A stretch of DNA of 64,000 bases from Paenibacillus xylanexedens (GCF_001908275.1 NZ_CP018620.1:1984001-2048000), one strand, 5' to 3'; shown: positions 16,230-25,139, counted from the first letter of the stretch. Notes: generated from the letters alone by a model not told the origin. Numbers and translations: made by a program.

Positions 16230-19200
16230 ATGAAACAAGGCATATATGAACAGCTTATCAACACCATCACCAGGCAGGAGATTTCGGCGCTGGACCCGGA
16301 TGTGTATAACATTGGAACCGAGAAGTTGAATGCAGAGGAAGCGCGCAAGCTGCTGTCCACGTATTTGGCGACGGTGACCCGGCGGGCGCTCAAGATTGTG
16401 CGGGAACAGACAGAAGATAAGACAGCAGTGTTGGCACAGATCCGAACGTGTAATGAGATTATTGCTACCCTGAAAGGCACGCTGGGGGAAGAAGAATACA
16501 ACGAATTGCAACTGGATGAGCAGGGGGAAGTGCTGACCCATGTGTACTCCAAGCTGAACAGCATTCGTGCGGTCCGGGATACCAAAATCGTTCGTCCAGA
16601 TACGCCGATCTCCCAGAGCTCTTTGTTCACAGGTGCCAAGTCCGAGCCGAGTATGTTATTGGAGTTGCAAAAGGAGATCATGACCGCCGATCGGATCGAT
16701 TGGCTGGTATCGTTTATCAAATTTAGCGGGCTTCGCCTGCTGCTGGAACAGCTTCAACAGTTCACGGCTAGTGGAGGGAAGCTGCGGATCATCACAACTA
16801 CATACATGGAAGCAACCGACCTTAAGGCCATCACTGAACTTAGCAAACTGCCCAACACGGAAATCCAGATTTCCTATGATACCAAAGTGACTCGGCTACA
16901 CGCCAAAACGTACATTTTCCACCGCGATACCGGATTCACCACAGCCTATGTCGGCTCCTCTAACCTGTCCAACCCGGCGCTGACCAGTGGTATGGAGTGG
17001 AACCTCAAGGTGACGGAGAAAGATTCACTCGATGTGCTGCGCAAGATTGAAGCGACCTTCGAGAGTTACTGGAATGACCGTGAATTTACGCGGTATATGG
17101 CTGAGGATGAAGGCCATGAGGCACAGTTGAAGGCGGCTCTGAATCGTAAAAAAGATCAGTCCAACCACTTTCACCTCGACATCCAGCCTTACGATTATCA
17201 AAAGGAAGTGCTGGAAGAGCTGAACGCCGAGCGTACGCTGTATGGACGAAATCGCAACCTGATCGTCGCCGCCACAGGCGTTGGCAAAACAGTCATCTCT
17301 GCCTTCGACTACAAGCGATTCCGGGCAAGCCATGTGGGAGCTAAGCTGCTTTTTGTCGCCCATCGGGAAGAAATCTTGAAGCAAAGTCGGGACACGTTTC
17401 GGTATATCCTGAAGGATATGAACTTTGGTGAGCTGCATGTCGGGAATTACCGAGCAGAGGCGCTGGATCACTTGTTTGTTAGTATTCAGAGCCTTAACTC
17501 CATGAAGCTGACGGAGATCACTAGCTCAGACTATTACGATTACATCATTGTGGATGAATTCCACCATGCCGCTGCTCCTTCGTACCAGAAGCTGTTGTCC
17601 CACTACGAACCGAAGATTTTGCTAGGACTCACTGCAACGCAGGAACGGATGGATGGCAAAGACATTACCGCCTACTTCGATCATACGATTGCCGCCGAGA
17701 TCCGTCTAACCGATGCCATTGACCGGAAACTACTGAGCCCTTTTCAATATTTTTGCGTCACCGATACTGTCGATCTATCCCAAGTGAAGTGGTCGCGTAA
17801 AGGCTACGACCTGAACGAACTGGAGAAGCTCTATACCCATAACAAAATCCGTGCCAACCAGATCATCCAAAGTCTGAACAAATACGTAACCGATCTGGAC
17901 GATGTGAAGGGGCTTGGTTTCTGTGTAGGGGTGGATCATGCAATGTATATGGCAAAAATATTTAACGAAGCCGGCATTCCATCCATGGCCCTGCATGGCG
18001 GGTCGAGCGAACAGGAGCGTCATTCTGCGAAAGGACAGCTGGTGAACGGGGAACTGCGCATGATCTTTGTCGTTGATCTGTACAATGAGGGCGTGGATAT
18101 CCCTGAGGTGAACACCATCCTGTTCCTGCGTCCTACTGAGAGTCTGACCGTATTCCTGCAACAGTTGGGACGTGGACTCCGGATGGCGGAGGGCAAAGAG
18201 TGCCTGACCGTGCTCGACTTCATCGGACAAGCGCATCAGGAGTACAGGTTCCAGGATAAATTCCGCGCCCTGATCGGCGCTACTAAACATTCTATCTCGT
18301 ATTACGTCGAGAATGGATTTTCGAACTTACCACGCGGCACGTTCATTCAATTGGAAAAGCAAGCGAAGGAATACATCATGCGCAACCTCAAGCAGATGAG
18401 TCGTAATCGCAGAGCGTTGATCCAGAAGCTGCAAACGTTCCAGCAAGACACCGGACTGCCGCTGACCTTGGCTCATTTTGTAGAGCATCACGGGATGACA
18501 CTCTATGAATTCTATGGTGGACGTACGGGGAGAAGGTATTTCCGCGGTATGTTAGCCGAAGCCGGATTAACAGCACCCATCGAGGATGAACACGAGGAAT
18601 ACATCCGCAGACTGCCATCTGTGCTGACGATTAACTCCCGAAGCTGGCTGACGTTCCTGATCGACTTTATTGAAAAAGGGAAAGAAGCAACCACCGCTGA
18701 TGAACAGCGCATGTTGATCATGTTCTATTATACCTTCCATCGGGCTGCGCCCGAGAAGCTAGGACTGAGCAGCATCGAAGAGGGTGTGCAGCGTGTGCTT
18801 TCTTCTGAGGCATTCCGAGCAGAGCTTGTGGATATTTTCAAATATAATTGGGCTCATCTACGATTTGTGGATAAAAGCAATTCGTTCCCGTACACTTGTC
18901 CACTGGATATCCACTGTATGTACTCCATCGACCAAGTGCTCGCCGCCTTCGGTTACTGGAATGCCCAGCAATCACCCGCCTTCCGTGAAGGCGTGAAGTA
19001 TTTTGCAGATGAACAGACCGATATCTTCTTCATTACATTGAACAAATCAGACAAAGATTTCTCTCCATCTACGCTGTACGAGGATTATGCGATCAACGAG
19101 CGTTTATTCCACTGGCAGACACAGAGCCGGGTGTCAGAGCATACAGCTACCGCGCAGCGGTACATCCATCATCGGGAGACGGGCAACCGAATCGTGCTGT

Positions 19201-19367
19201 TCGTGCGGGAGTATAAGGAGGAGCATGGCTATACGTCTCCATTTGTGTTCCTGGGCGAAGCGGATTATGTGAGTCATGAGGGGAACAAACCAATGAGCTT
19301 TGTGTGGCGGTTAAGGGAAGAGATGCCTGCGAAGATGGTAGCGGTGGCGAATAAGTGTATTGTTTGA
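16230..19367 (+). CDS. DUF3427-type superfamily 2 helicase with PLD nuclease-like domain
   Basis: 1045 residues. An N-terminal helical region is followed by a phospholipase-D-like domain with H224-x-K226 (RLHAKTYIF) and GSSNLS. Then comes an SF2 helicase core: Walker A with K353 (ATGVGKT), motif II D442-E-F-H, motif III LTATQERMD, and motif VI QQLGRGLRMAEGK. The long C-terminal part corresponds to DUF3427. Such proteins are predicted to process nucleic acid and are often found near mobile DNA, but their function is not settled. The gene has the GC content of the core genome, unlike the AT-rich island after it. Collinear fragments of a second copy lie at 27.6 and 29.6 kb. Confidence 0.88.
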   Translation: MKQGIYEQLINTITRQEISALDPDVYNIGTEKLNAEEARKLLSTYLATVTRRALKIVREQTEDKTAVLAQIRTCNEIIATLKGTLGEEEYNELQLDEQGEVLTHVYSKLNSIRAVRDTKIVRPDTPISQSSLFTGAKSEPSMLLELQKEIMTADRIDWLVSFIKFSGLRLLLEQLQQFTASGGKLRIITTTYMEATDLKAITELSKLPNTEIQISYDTKVTRLHAKTYIFHRDTGFTTAYVGSSNLSNPALTSGMEWNLKVTEKDSLDVLRKIEATFESYWNDREFTRYMAEDEGHEAQLKAALNRKKDQSNHFHLDIQPYDYQKEVLEELNAERTLYGRNRNLIVAATGVGKTVISAFDYKRFRASHVGAKLLFVAHREEILKQSRDTFRYILKDMNFGELHVGNYRAEALDHLFVSIQSLNSMKLTEITSSDYYDYIIVDEFHHAAAPSYQKLLSHYEPKILLGLTATQERMDGKDITAYFDHTIAAEIRLTDAIDRKLLSPFQYFCVTDTVDLSQVKWSRKGYDLNELEKLYTHNKIRANQIIQSLNKYVTDLDDVKGLGFCVGVDHAMYMAKIFNEAGIPSMALHGGSSEQERHSAKGQLVNGELRMIFVVDLYNEGVDIPEVNTILFLRPTESLTVFLQQLGRGLRMAEGKECLTVLDFIGQAHQEYRFQDKFRALIGATKHSISYYVENGFSNLPRGTFIQLEKQAKEYIMRNLKQMSRNRRALIQKLQTFQQDTGLPLTLAHFVEHHGMTLYEFYGGRTGRRYFRGMLAEAGLTAPIEDEHEEYIRRLPSVLTINSRSWLTFLIDFIEKGKEATTADEQRMLIMFYYTFHRAAPEKLGLSSIEEGVQRVLSSEAFRAELVDIFKYNWAHLRFVDKSNSFPYTCPLDIHCMYSIDQVLAAFGYWNAQQSPAFREGVKYFADEQTDIFFITLNKSDKDFSPSTLYEDYAINERLFHWQTQSRVSEHTATAQRYIHHRETGNRIVLFVREYKEEHGYTSPFVFLGEADYVSHEGNKPMSFVWRLREEMPAKMVAVANKCIV

Positions 19368-19382
19368 GTTTGAAATGAATGG

Positions 19383-19408
19383 ACCTGCTATGTAAAGCAG
19401 GTTTTTTT
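19383..19408 (+). terminator. Intrinsic terminator after the helicase
   Basis: ACCTGCT/AGCAGGT stem with a 6-nt loop followed by seven T. Confidence 0.9.
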
Positions 19409-19915
19409 GTTTGAAATTGTATTTTATAGTGGAAATAAGTGGTTTATTGTTGGATAATGATTCTATGAGCCTAGATACTACCAATACACTGATCTAATAG
19501 ACCTATAATTTTGTTGATTTTATAAGATGATATGAATACGTTACTTTAGATTACACGAGGTTATTCCGATAAGATCAGTTGTATACATCATGATTGCGAT
19601 GAAACTAAAAAAGATAAAAATGTAAGGCCTTTTTATTATTCAAAATAATCTTATGGATAGGAGGCATAGTGAGATTCACGCGAATCGTTATTAATCTTTC
19701 CAAAAGTGCATATTAGCACAGAACATAACGAAACAGTAATTTAACAGGATCAACTGCTATTAACATTACATATAAACAAAGGAATTGCACCAAGAGATAT
19801 GATAAAGCAGATTGAGGATAAACATCCTTCAATCCTTGATGTCGCTGTTAGTGGTTAAGCCTTTTTAGTGTTTATTTAAATAGTACGAAAATTACTTTTT
19901 AGAGGAGTTATTGGA
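19409..19915. other. AT-rich gap with no supported gene
   Basis: About 500 bp with many stops in all frames. The stretch before the TAA at 19856-19858 reads as coding-like sequence (KGIAPRDMIKQIEDKHPSIL) without a start, perhaps the end of a lost gene, possibly a transposase; this is a weak impression. The ParB-like operon promoter should be at the 3' end, but no clear -35/-10 pair stands out. Confidence 0.4.
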
Positions 19916-21535
19916 ATGGAATTATTGAGAGTGAAATTGAGTAATATACTTGTTAATGAGGATAATCCTAGGAATGAACCGCAAGAAAGTGAAGCTGATG
20001 CTATTAAAGTTCTATTTAAGAAGGAAAAAGAGTTATTTAATTTAATGTCTAATATTGCAGAAAAAGGTATAGATAGATCGGAGAGAATAATTCTTACGAA
20101 ATTAGATGGCATGAATGATTATATTGCAATGGATGGAAACAGAAGGGTAACTTGTTTAAAATTGTTGAATTCAAGTGAATTTCTCCCCGCTGATATTAAT
20201 GATCGAGAAAGAATAAAAAAACGAATTGAAAAAATCATCGAAAAATATGATTATAAAAAAACAGTTCATATAGATGCTGTTGTTTATGACATAGATCATG
20301 AAGAAGAAGAAATGTTGGATACAATAAGAAGAAAACACACTGGTGAAAATAAAGGTATTGGAAGAATGAGATGGGATTATACTGCACAAGTGAGATTCAA
20401 GAAGGATGACTTTAAAAAGTTTCTTTCAGGTTACTTGAATAGTATTCTAAAAGTAGAAAGATCTTATACCACAATGGAAAGAATACTCTTGGACAAAAAT
20501 ATGCAATCACGTTTAGGTATTATTGTTCATAAGGATAGACTAGAAGTTGAGAGATTAAATGAGAGTAGCCTCAAAAAGCTATATTATATTTTATATTTGT
20601 TAGATAATAAAAGAATAAGAGTGAAAGATGTATACAGCAAAGAAGATCGTGAATTATTTTACAATAAATTCTTTGTTGATAATGATGAATGGAAGTTTTT
20701 AAAGAGTCCTTATAATAATAATTATCCATACCCAACAGGAACAGAAGATGAAAATAAGCGAGGTAAGGAAGGAGGATCAGGACCAAAAGACGAAAATAAG
20801 CCGGATGACAAAGGACCAAAAGACGAGAATAAGCCGGATGACGAAGGACCAAAAGACGAAAATAAGCCGGATGACGAAGGACCAAAAGACGAAAATAAGC
20901 CGGATGACAAAGGACCAAAAGACGAAAATAAGCCGGATGACGAAGGACCAAAAGACGAGAATAAGCCGGATGACGAAGGACCAAAAGACGAGAACAAGCC
21001 GGGTAACGAAGGTGGATCAGAATCAGAAGACGAAAATGAGCCGGGTAACGAAAATGGTCCAGGGCAAGGAGAACAAAAACTGGTACCTGATTCCAAAGTT
21101 TTATTTCAAGGTATTATATATGAGGGTGATCACCAAGGTATCTGGAGATCCCTATCGGAAATTCATCGTATGAAGTTGCGATACTCTGATAGATATCTTT
21201 TGAGTCTAACCTATCTTTTGAGGACACTAATTGAGTGTACGTTGCAAGAATATTTAGTGAAAAATTCACTTTTTGATAATTGGCATAAACCGAATCAAGA
21301 CCCTTCAATAACTGATTTGATCAGATATAGTGTTCAAAATAATGTCTTTGCTACTACGAATAGAAATTATCAAAGAATAATTGTGTTGGCTGATTCACAA
21401 AAAGATTACGATAGCTTGAACGTTATTGCCCATGGTAAATATAGCTTACCGTCTATAGAAATTTTGAAAATAATTGAAAAGAGATGGTATATTCTTATGA
21501 AGCACATGATTGAAGATTTAAACAAAAAAAACTAA
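19916..21535 (+). CDS. ParB/Srx-like N-terminal domain protein 1, with repeat linker
   Basis: 539 residues; ATG behind AGAGGAG (8 nt). Residues 1-80 match the ParB/Srx N-terminal fold: a short beta start (LLRVKLSNILVNEDNPR) and the nucleotide-site motif DGNRR at 73-77 (compare GERR in ParB CTPases). Residues 80-285 are charged and mostly helical. Seven 11-residue repeats (GPKDENKPDDE type) form a disordered acidic linker at about 289-365. The last 150 residues (YLLRTLIECTLQEYL, DPSITDLI, LNVIAHG) form a domain that also ends the next protein. First gene of a ParB-ParB-methyltransferase unit. Probably a DNA-binding NTPase-like component of a defence or modification system; function inferred. 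Confidence 0.72.
   Translation: MELLRVKLSNILVNEDNPRNEPQESEADAIKVLFKKEKELFNLMSNIAEKGIDRSERIILTKLDGMNDYIAMDGNRRVTCLKLLNSSEFLPADINDRERIKKRIEKIIEKYDYKKTVHIDAVVYDIDHEEEEMLDTIRRKHTGENKGIGRMRWDYTAQVRFKKDDFKKFLSGYLNSILKVERSYTTMERILLDKNMQSRLGIIVHKDRLEVERLNESSLKKLYYILYLLDNKRIRVKDVYSKEDRELFYNKFFVDNDEWKFLKSPYNNNYPYPTGTEDENKRGKEGGSGPKDENKPDDKGPKDENKPDDEGPKDENKPDDEGPKDENKPDDKGPKDENKPDDEGPKDENKPDDEGPKDENKPGNEGGSESEDENEPGNENGPGQGEQKLVPDSKVLFQGIIYEGDHQGIWRSLSEIHRMKLRYSDRYLLSLTYLLRTLIECTLQEYLVKNSLFDNWHKPNQDPSITDLIRYSVQNNVFATTNRNYQRIIVLADSQKDYDSLNVIAHGKYSLPSIEILKIIEKRWYILMKHMIEDLNKKN
20780..21010 (+). repeat. Seven 33-bp tandem repeats
   Basis: In-frame 33-bp units coding GPKDENKPDD(E/K); units differ mainly by GAA/AAA and GAA/GAG/GAC changes, and the last unit ends PGNE. 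They lie in the linker of ParB-like protein 1. Near-identity between units points to recent expansion by slippage or unequal exchange. Confidence 0.9.
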
Positions 21536-21604
21536 ATTAGATATGAAAAAGTAATTATACTCATGTTTTAATAACATAATATGATTAATGAGGGAGAACC
21601 TACA

Positions 21605-23137
21605 TTGAATTATACTTCCGAAAGAATTCCAATACTAAACTTAGTGTTAGACCCGTTAAATCCAAGATTCGTTTCACTCCCTTCTCCAAACGATGAAAGT
21701 ATCAAGAACTACTTGGTACAAAATGAAGATGTAATAACTATTGCAAGAGGTATCAATGAAGATGAAGGATTAATGCCTGGGGAGCGTATTATAGTCTTTA
21801 GAGAGAACGAAAACAATTATATAGTTTTAGAAGGGAATAGACGGATTTGTGCCTGTAAGTTACTTTTGGGACACTTTATTACAGATCGAAAAATACCTTC
21901 TATTTCTGAGACGACTAAAGAAAATATAGAAATTATCAATGTTGATGTTGTGGAGAGTCGGGAGGCTGTACAATCAACTTTGTATAAAAGACACATCAAA
22001 GGAATTCGCAGTTGGCCAACTCAAGCTAAACTTTCATTTTTTGCTAACCGTTATTTGGCTGGGGAAGGTATAGATGAAATTAGCAGGGATACAGGATCTG
22101 CCAAAGGAAAAGTCACAGGATTCATTCAGAATTACAAATTACTACAATATGCGTTGAACCTCCCTCAATGGAGGGAGGTTGAGTTGGACAGTCTAGACCC
22201 AATGGGACTAGATATAAATAGATTCCTAAGAGTATTTAATTCTAATTCCAAGTATTATTCTAATAAAACTGCAAAAAATCTTCTTAAGTTATCGTTTGAT
22301 GAGAATCTTAATCCAATTTCGGAGTATGGTGAAGATATAATGAATCTTGGATTATATTATATAGCTAAAGCAGCCTTCCTTACTAAAGAACTAACTACTA
22401 GAAATCATGTTGATTCAATTTCAGAATTTAATACATTCATGAGGGAAATTAACCCTATAATAGATACTGAAATAACTTCAACTCAAGAAGACTTGAAATT
22501 AGATTATTCAAATAGAACTGAAGATGATCAATTGAAAAATAACAATAACTCCAATATCCTTAGAACAATATCAGGAGTTCAAGAACCTACTGAAATGAAA
22601 AAGGTTACATTAGTAGATATGCCCTTTAAATTGTCCAATCCGAAACCATTTGTATTCTTTGAGTCATTAAAATGGAACGTTTTACAATCAAACGATATTC
22701 AAGATATCGGGCTAATGCAATTAGCAAAGGAAATTCAGAAAATTTCTAAATATAATCATTATGGATGGTACACTATATCAGCTACGCTATTGTTAAGGTC
22801 TTTATTAGAACAAAGTTTGAAATTTTATCTAAGAAAAGTGGGGGAATGGGAATCGTTAACCTCTAACAATCAGGGTAAAGACCCAATGCTTAGTCAATTA
22901 ATTAAATTCTACAAGCATAATAAACGTTACGAGAAATTATTTGTTGAAAAGAAGTATTACTCTGCATTCCTTAACTCGGTCAATGATGAAAATATAACAT
23001 TTCTTGATACGGTAGTACATAATGCTGGAATAATACTTCCTTCTAAGGAAAAATTAGAGTCTATTACTAAAGGGGGAATGTATACTCTTATTGAATACAT
23101 TCTAAATGAAAAAAAATATTGGAAGATAAGTAGGTGA
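21605..23137 (+). CDS. ParB/Srx-like N-terminal domain protein 2
   Basis: 510 residues from the TTG at 21605, chosen because GGGAG lies 8 nt upstream and the protein then begins like its neighbour; an in-frame ATG at 21581 has no ribosome site. It opens with a ParB-like start (ERIPILNLVLDPLNPRF), and EGNRR at about 76-80 replaces the DGNRR of protein 1. A helix-turn-helix-like stretch follows (EGIDEISRDTGSAKGKVTG), as in true ParB proteins. The C-terminal 140 residues (ISATLLLRSLLEQSLKFYL, DPMLSQLI, LDTVVHNAG) parallel protein 1. It ends 7 bp before the methyltransferase start. Low GC suggests acquisition by transfer. Confidence 0.74.
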   Translation: MNYTSERIPILNLVLDPLNPRFVSLPSPNDESIKNYLVQNEDVITIARGINEDEGLMPGERIIVFRENENNYIVLEGNRRICACKLLLGHFITDRKIPSISETTKENIEIINVDVVESREAVQSTLYKRHIKGIRSWPTQAKLSFFANRYLAGEGIDEISRDTGSAKGKVTGFIQNYKLLQYALNLPQWREVELDSLDPMGLDINRFLRVFNSNSKYYSNKTAKNLLKLSFDENLNPISEYGEDIMNLGLYYIAKAAFLTKELTTRNHVDSISEFNTFMREINPIIDTEITSTQEDLKLDYSNRTEDDQLKNNNNSNILRTISGVQEPTEMKKVTLVDMPFKLSNPKPFVFFESLKWNVLQSNDIQDIGLMQLAKEIQKISKYNHYGWYTISATLLLRSLLEQSLKFYLRKVGEWESLTSNNQGKDPMLSQLIKFYKHNKRYEKLFVEKKYYSAFLNSVNDENITFLDTVVHNAGIILPSKEKLESITKGGMYTLIEYILNEKKYWKISR

Positions 23138-23144
23138 CAGTAAA

Positions 23145-24026
23145 TTGAAAATTCAAAAAAGTCCGTTGCGATATCCTGGTAGCAAAAGTGATCTAAGTCC
23201 CTATGTAGAAAAAGTTATTCACAACAACGACTTAAATGGTTGTCACCTGATAGAGCCCTTCGCAGGAGGGGCATCAATTTCTTTAACGCTTTTACAGAAA
23301 GGAATTGTAGGTAAAGTAACATTACTAGAGTTTGATCCTTTGGTTTATTGTTTTTGGGAAAGTGTCTTTAAATATACAGATCAACTTTGTGAGATGATCG
23401 AAGAAACGCCTATAACGATTGGAGTATGGGAAAGATTTCAAATATATAAAGGTATAGATATCCCGTTGAAAAATAACATACTGGAACTTGGATTTGCGGG
23501 TTTGTTTCTTAATAGAACTAGTTTCTCTGGGATTTTAAAAGGTGGACCCCTTGGGGGGAAAGAACAGTTAAGCACTTATAAAATTGATTGCCGATTTAAT
23601 AAACAGAAGATTATCGAAACAATTAAGTTCATTTCTTTATTTAGTGATAGAGTTAATGTGAAATGGGGTAATTCGCTAAAATATTTGAGTAATCTGAAAA
23701 AAAAAACATCCCAAGAAAAGACCTTTCTATATGTTGATCCCCCCTACTATGACAAAGGTAAGTCATTGTATAGGAAATATTTCACAGAAAGGGATCATAA
23801 AGCACTCTACAGAAGATTGACATCTTTACAATATCCTTGGCTTTTAAGTTATGATGATTGTCCATTTATTACTTATCTGTATTCTCATTCTAAAACTGAT
23901 TTAAAAAAACAAAATTTATTTTTTGACTATTCTGCAGGTGGTAGTAAAAAAAAGCAAGAAATATTAATCTCTAACCTGGAGATTCCTCCTATAGCACATG
24001 TTAAAAATGAATCAATTATTATTTGA
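23145..24026 (+). CDS. Dam-type (D12 class) DNA adenine N6-methyltransferase
   Basis: 293 residues from a TTG behind AGGTGA. The N-terminal RYPGSKS and PFAGGASIS (SAM-binding motif I, F39-A-G-G) and the catalytic D198-P-P-Y are in the order typical of alpha-class adenine methyltransferases such as Dam. It transfers a methyl group from SAM to adenine N6 in DNA. The target site cannot be read from sequence. It is the third gene of the ParB-like unit, where it would mark self DNA; no separate restriction nuclease of a known type lies beside it. AT-rich like its partners. Confidence 0.88.
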   Translation: MKIQKSPLRYPGSKSDLSPYVEKVIHNNDLNGCHLIEPFAGGASISLTLLQKGIVGKVTLLEFDPLVYCFWESVFKYTDQLCEMIEETPITIGVWERFQIYKGIDIPLKNNILELGFAGLFLNRTSFSGILKGGPLGGKEQLSTYKIDCRFNKQKIIETIKFISLFSDRVNVKWGNSLKYLSNLKKKTSQEKTFLYVDPPYYDKGKSLYRKYFTERDHKALYRRLTSLQYPWLLSYDDCPFITYLYSHSKTDLKKQNLFFDYSAGGSKKKQEILISNLEIPPIAHVKNESIII

Positions 24027-24065
24027 ATATTTTTAGAATTAAATAAATCATGATATGTATTACGA

Positions 24066-24098
24066 AGAGCAAAGTAAAGGTTTAGTTTACTTTGCTCT
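24066..24098. terminator. Hairpin between methyltransferase and XRE regulator genes
   Basis: Perfect 13-bp stem (24066-24078 with 24086-24098) and a 7-nt loop; it includes the stop codon of the minus-strand regulator. No long T-run follows, so termination efficiency is uncertain. Confidence 0.55.
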
Positions 24099-24473
24099 AT
24101 TACTGTTATGTGATGAATTCGTGGTTGAATCTAACCCTTTAATAATTTCACGTACGACATTTCTTGCTAGATCAATACTATAGAATTCAGAATTCCTTAG
24201 CATACTCACAATATCCTGAATTACAGCCTCCGACTCGTTGATCTCCATATCTTCATTAACATAAGCGAACAACTGCGATATATTTACCTCCAGGGCTTCA
24301 GCGATTTTAGCCAAGTTAACCAAAGATACATTCTTTTCCCCACGTTCAACTTGTCCGATGTATGTAAAATGAAATCCACCTTTTTCTCCAAGTGCCTCCT
24401 GGGATAGTCCCTTCTCTTTCCTTAAAACCTTGATTCGAGCGCCGACTAAATTTAAAATTTCTCTGTCTTCCAC
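24087..24473 (-). CDS. XRE-family regulator resembling restriction-modification controller (C) proteins
   Basis: 128 residues from the GTG at 24473, chosen because AGGGGG lies 8 nt upstream; a GTG at 24482 touches that site. Residues about 8-65 are a Cro/CI helix-turn-helix: GARIKVLRKEKGLSQEALG, then FTYIGQVERGEKNVSLVNLAKIA. The GLSQE..., YIG.(V/I)ERG..N(V/I)SL and LAKIA pattern is that of controller proteins that time expression in restriction-modification systems. The C-terminal 60 residues are an acidic helical extension. Convergent with the methyltransferase and divergent from the HEPN-like gene, with a palindrome between. Confidence 0.85.
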   Translation of the reverse strand: MEDREILNLVGARIKVLRKEKGLSQEALGEKGGFHFTYIGQVERGEKNVSLVNLAKIAEALEVNISQLFAYVNEDMEINESEAVIQDIVSMLRNSEFYSIDLARNVVREIIKGLDSTTNSSHNSNRAK

Positions 24474-24540
24474 GATACGCACCCCCTCTATGTAAAAGTG
24501 TAGACAAGATTTAGGGGGCTAAACATGACTATTTGAATCG

Positions 24541-24561
24541 TATAATTTTTGTTAAATTATA
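24541..24561. promoter_or_regulatory. Palindromic candidate operator between divergent genes
   Basis: TATAATTT - TTGTT - AAATTATA is a perfect 8-bp inverted repeat. It offers a TATAAT -10-like box in both directions and lies between the XRE regulator and the HEPN-like gene. It could be the regulator's binding site or overlapping promoters. A second TATAAT is at 24583-24588, just before the HEPN-like gene. Confidence 0.45.
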
Positions 24562-24617
24562 TCTTTGGGTATGTTTTTATTGTATAATACTGGTATTAAC
24601 TCTTTGGAGGGATGACA

Positions 24618-25139
24618 ATGGCAAGAAATTGGTCCATAACCGAAGCACATTGTAATCACCTAGTAGATTTCACCCCACGTTCGCAAGACCATGATATCTC
24701 CACACAACCTAGGTCCAAACATATTCCTGCTTACCACATGATACATACTACAATCATGGAATATCACCAACATGCTAAGTATCATCTCAAACTTGCGGCC
24801 ATCATGTGTAAACACAATCAGTTTAAAGCCTGCCTAATTCTATGTGATTGGGCTCTAGCCTCCATGATTAAGGCACTTTATATCCATAAGTATCATTCAG
24901 TTCATCCACCCAAGGAACTCACTATGAACGAAATCTTGCCTCTAGTGCATACGGACACTGAACCTGGATTGGATATCGCTTTGTTCATCGGCACGATGCA
25001 ACATATGTCATCTTTAGAGGAACGCCAAGAGGATCAATATTTAGACCTTGATAACATCGAAAAGCTCCTTCAACGAACGGAAGACATTTTGGAGGAGTTA
25101 GCCACTCGATTGAATGATAATTCAACAAAGTTTTTCTGA
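24618..25139 (+). CDS. HEPN-like domain protein
   Basis: 173 residues from the ATG at 24618 (GGAGG 7 nt upstream; an ATG at 24612 is too close). It is helical, with the pattern of the HEPN fold: YHQHAKYHLKLAAIMCKHNQFKACLILCDWALASMIKAL, then ELTMNEILPLV, then a closing helix DNIEKLLQRTEDILEEL. HEPN proteins are either RNases (R-x4-6-H) or substrate-binding partners of minimal nucleotidyltransferases. I see no clear catalytic R-x4-6-H, and no nucleotidyltransferase follows. Its place beside the regulator and methyltransferase unit suggests a part in the same system. Fold call is moderate. Confidence 0.6.
   Translation: MARNWSITEAHCNHLVDFTPRSQDHDISTQPRSKHIPAYHMIHTTIMEYHQHAKYHLKLAAIMCKHNQFKACLILCDWALASMIKALYIHKYHSVHPPKELTMNEILPLVHTDTEPGLDIALFIGTMQHMSSLEERQEDQYLDLDNIEKLLQRTEDILEELATRLNDNSTKFF

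Noticed and set aside
19409-19915. Insertion sequence upstream of the ParB-like operon
   Set aside because: A short coding-like tail is present, but no transposase motif or terminal inverted repeats could be recognised.
20780-21010. Possible CRISPR array
   Set aside because: Units are contiguous 33-bp coding repeats without unique spacers, and no cas genes are present.
20571-21096. Antisense and alternative-frame ORFs across the 33-bp repeats
   Set aside because: They come from the repeat periodicity; the in-frame ParB-like protein explains the DNA.
24618-25139. HEPN/MNT toxin-antitoxin pair
   Set aside because: No minimal nucleotidyltransferase gene is adjacent and the R-x4-6-H RNase motif is not evident.
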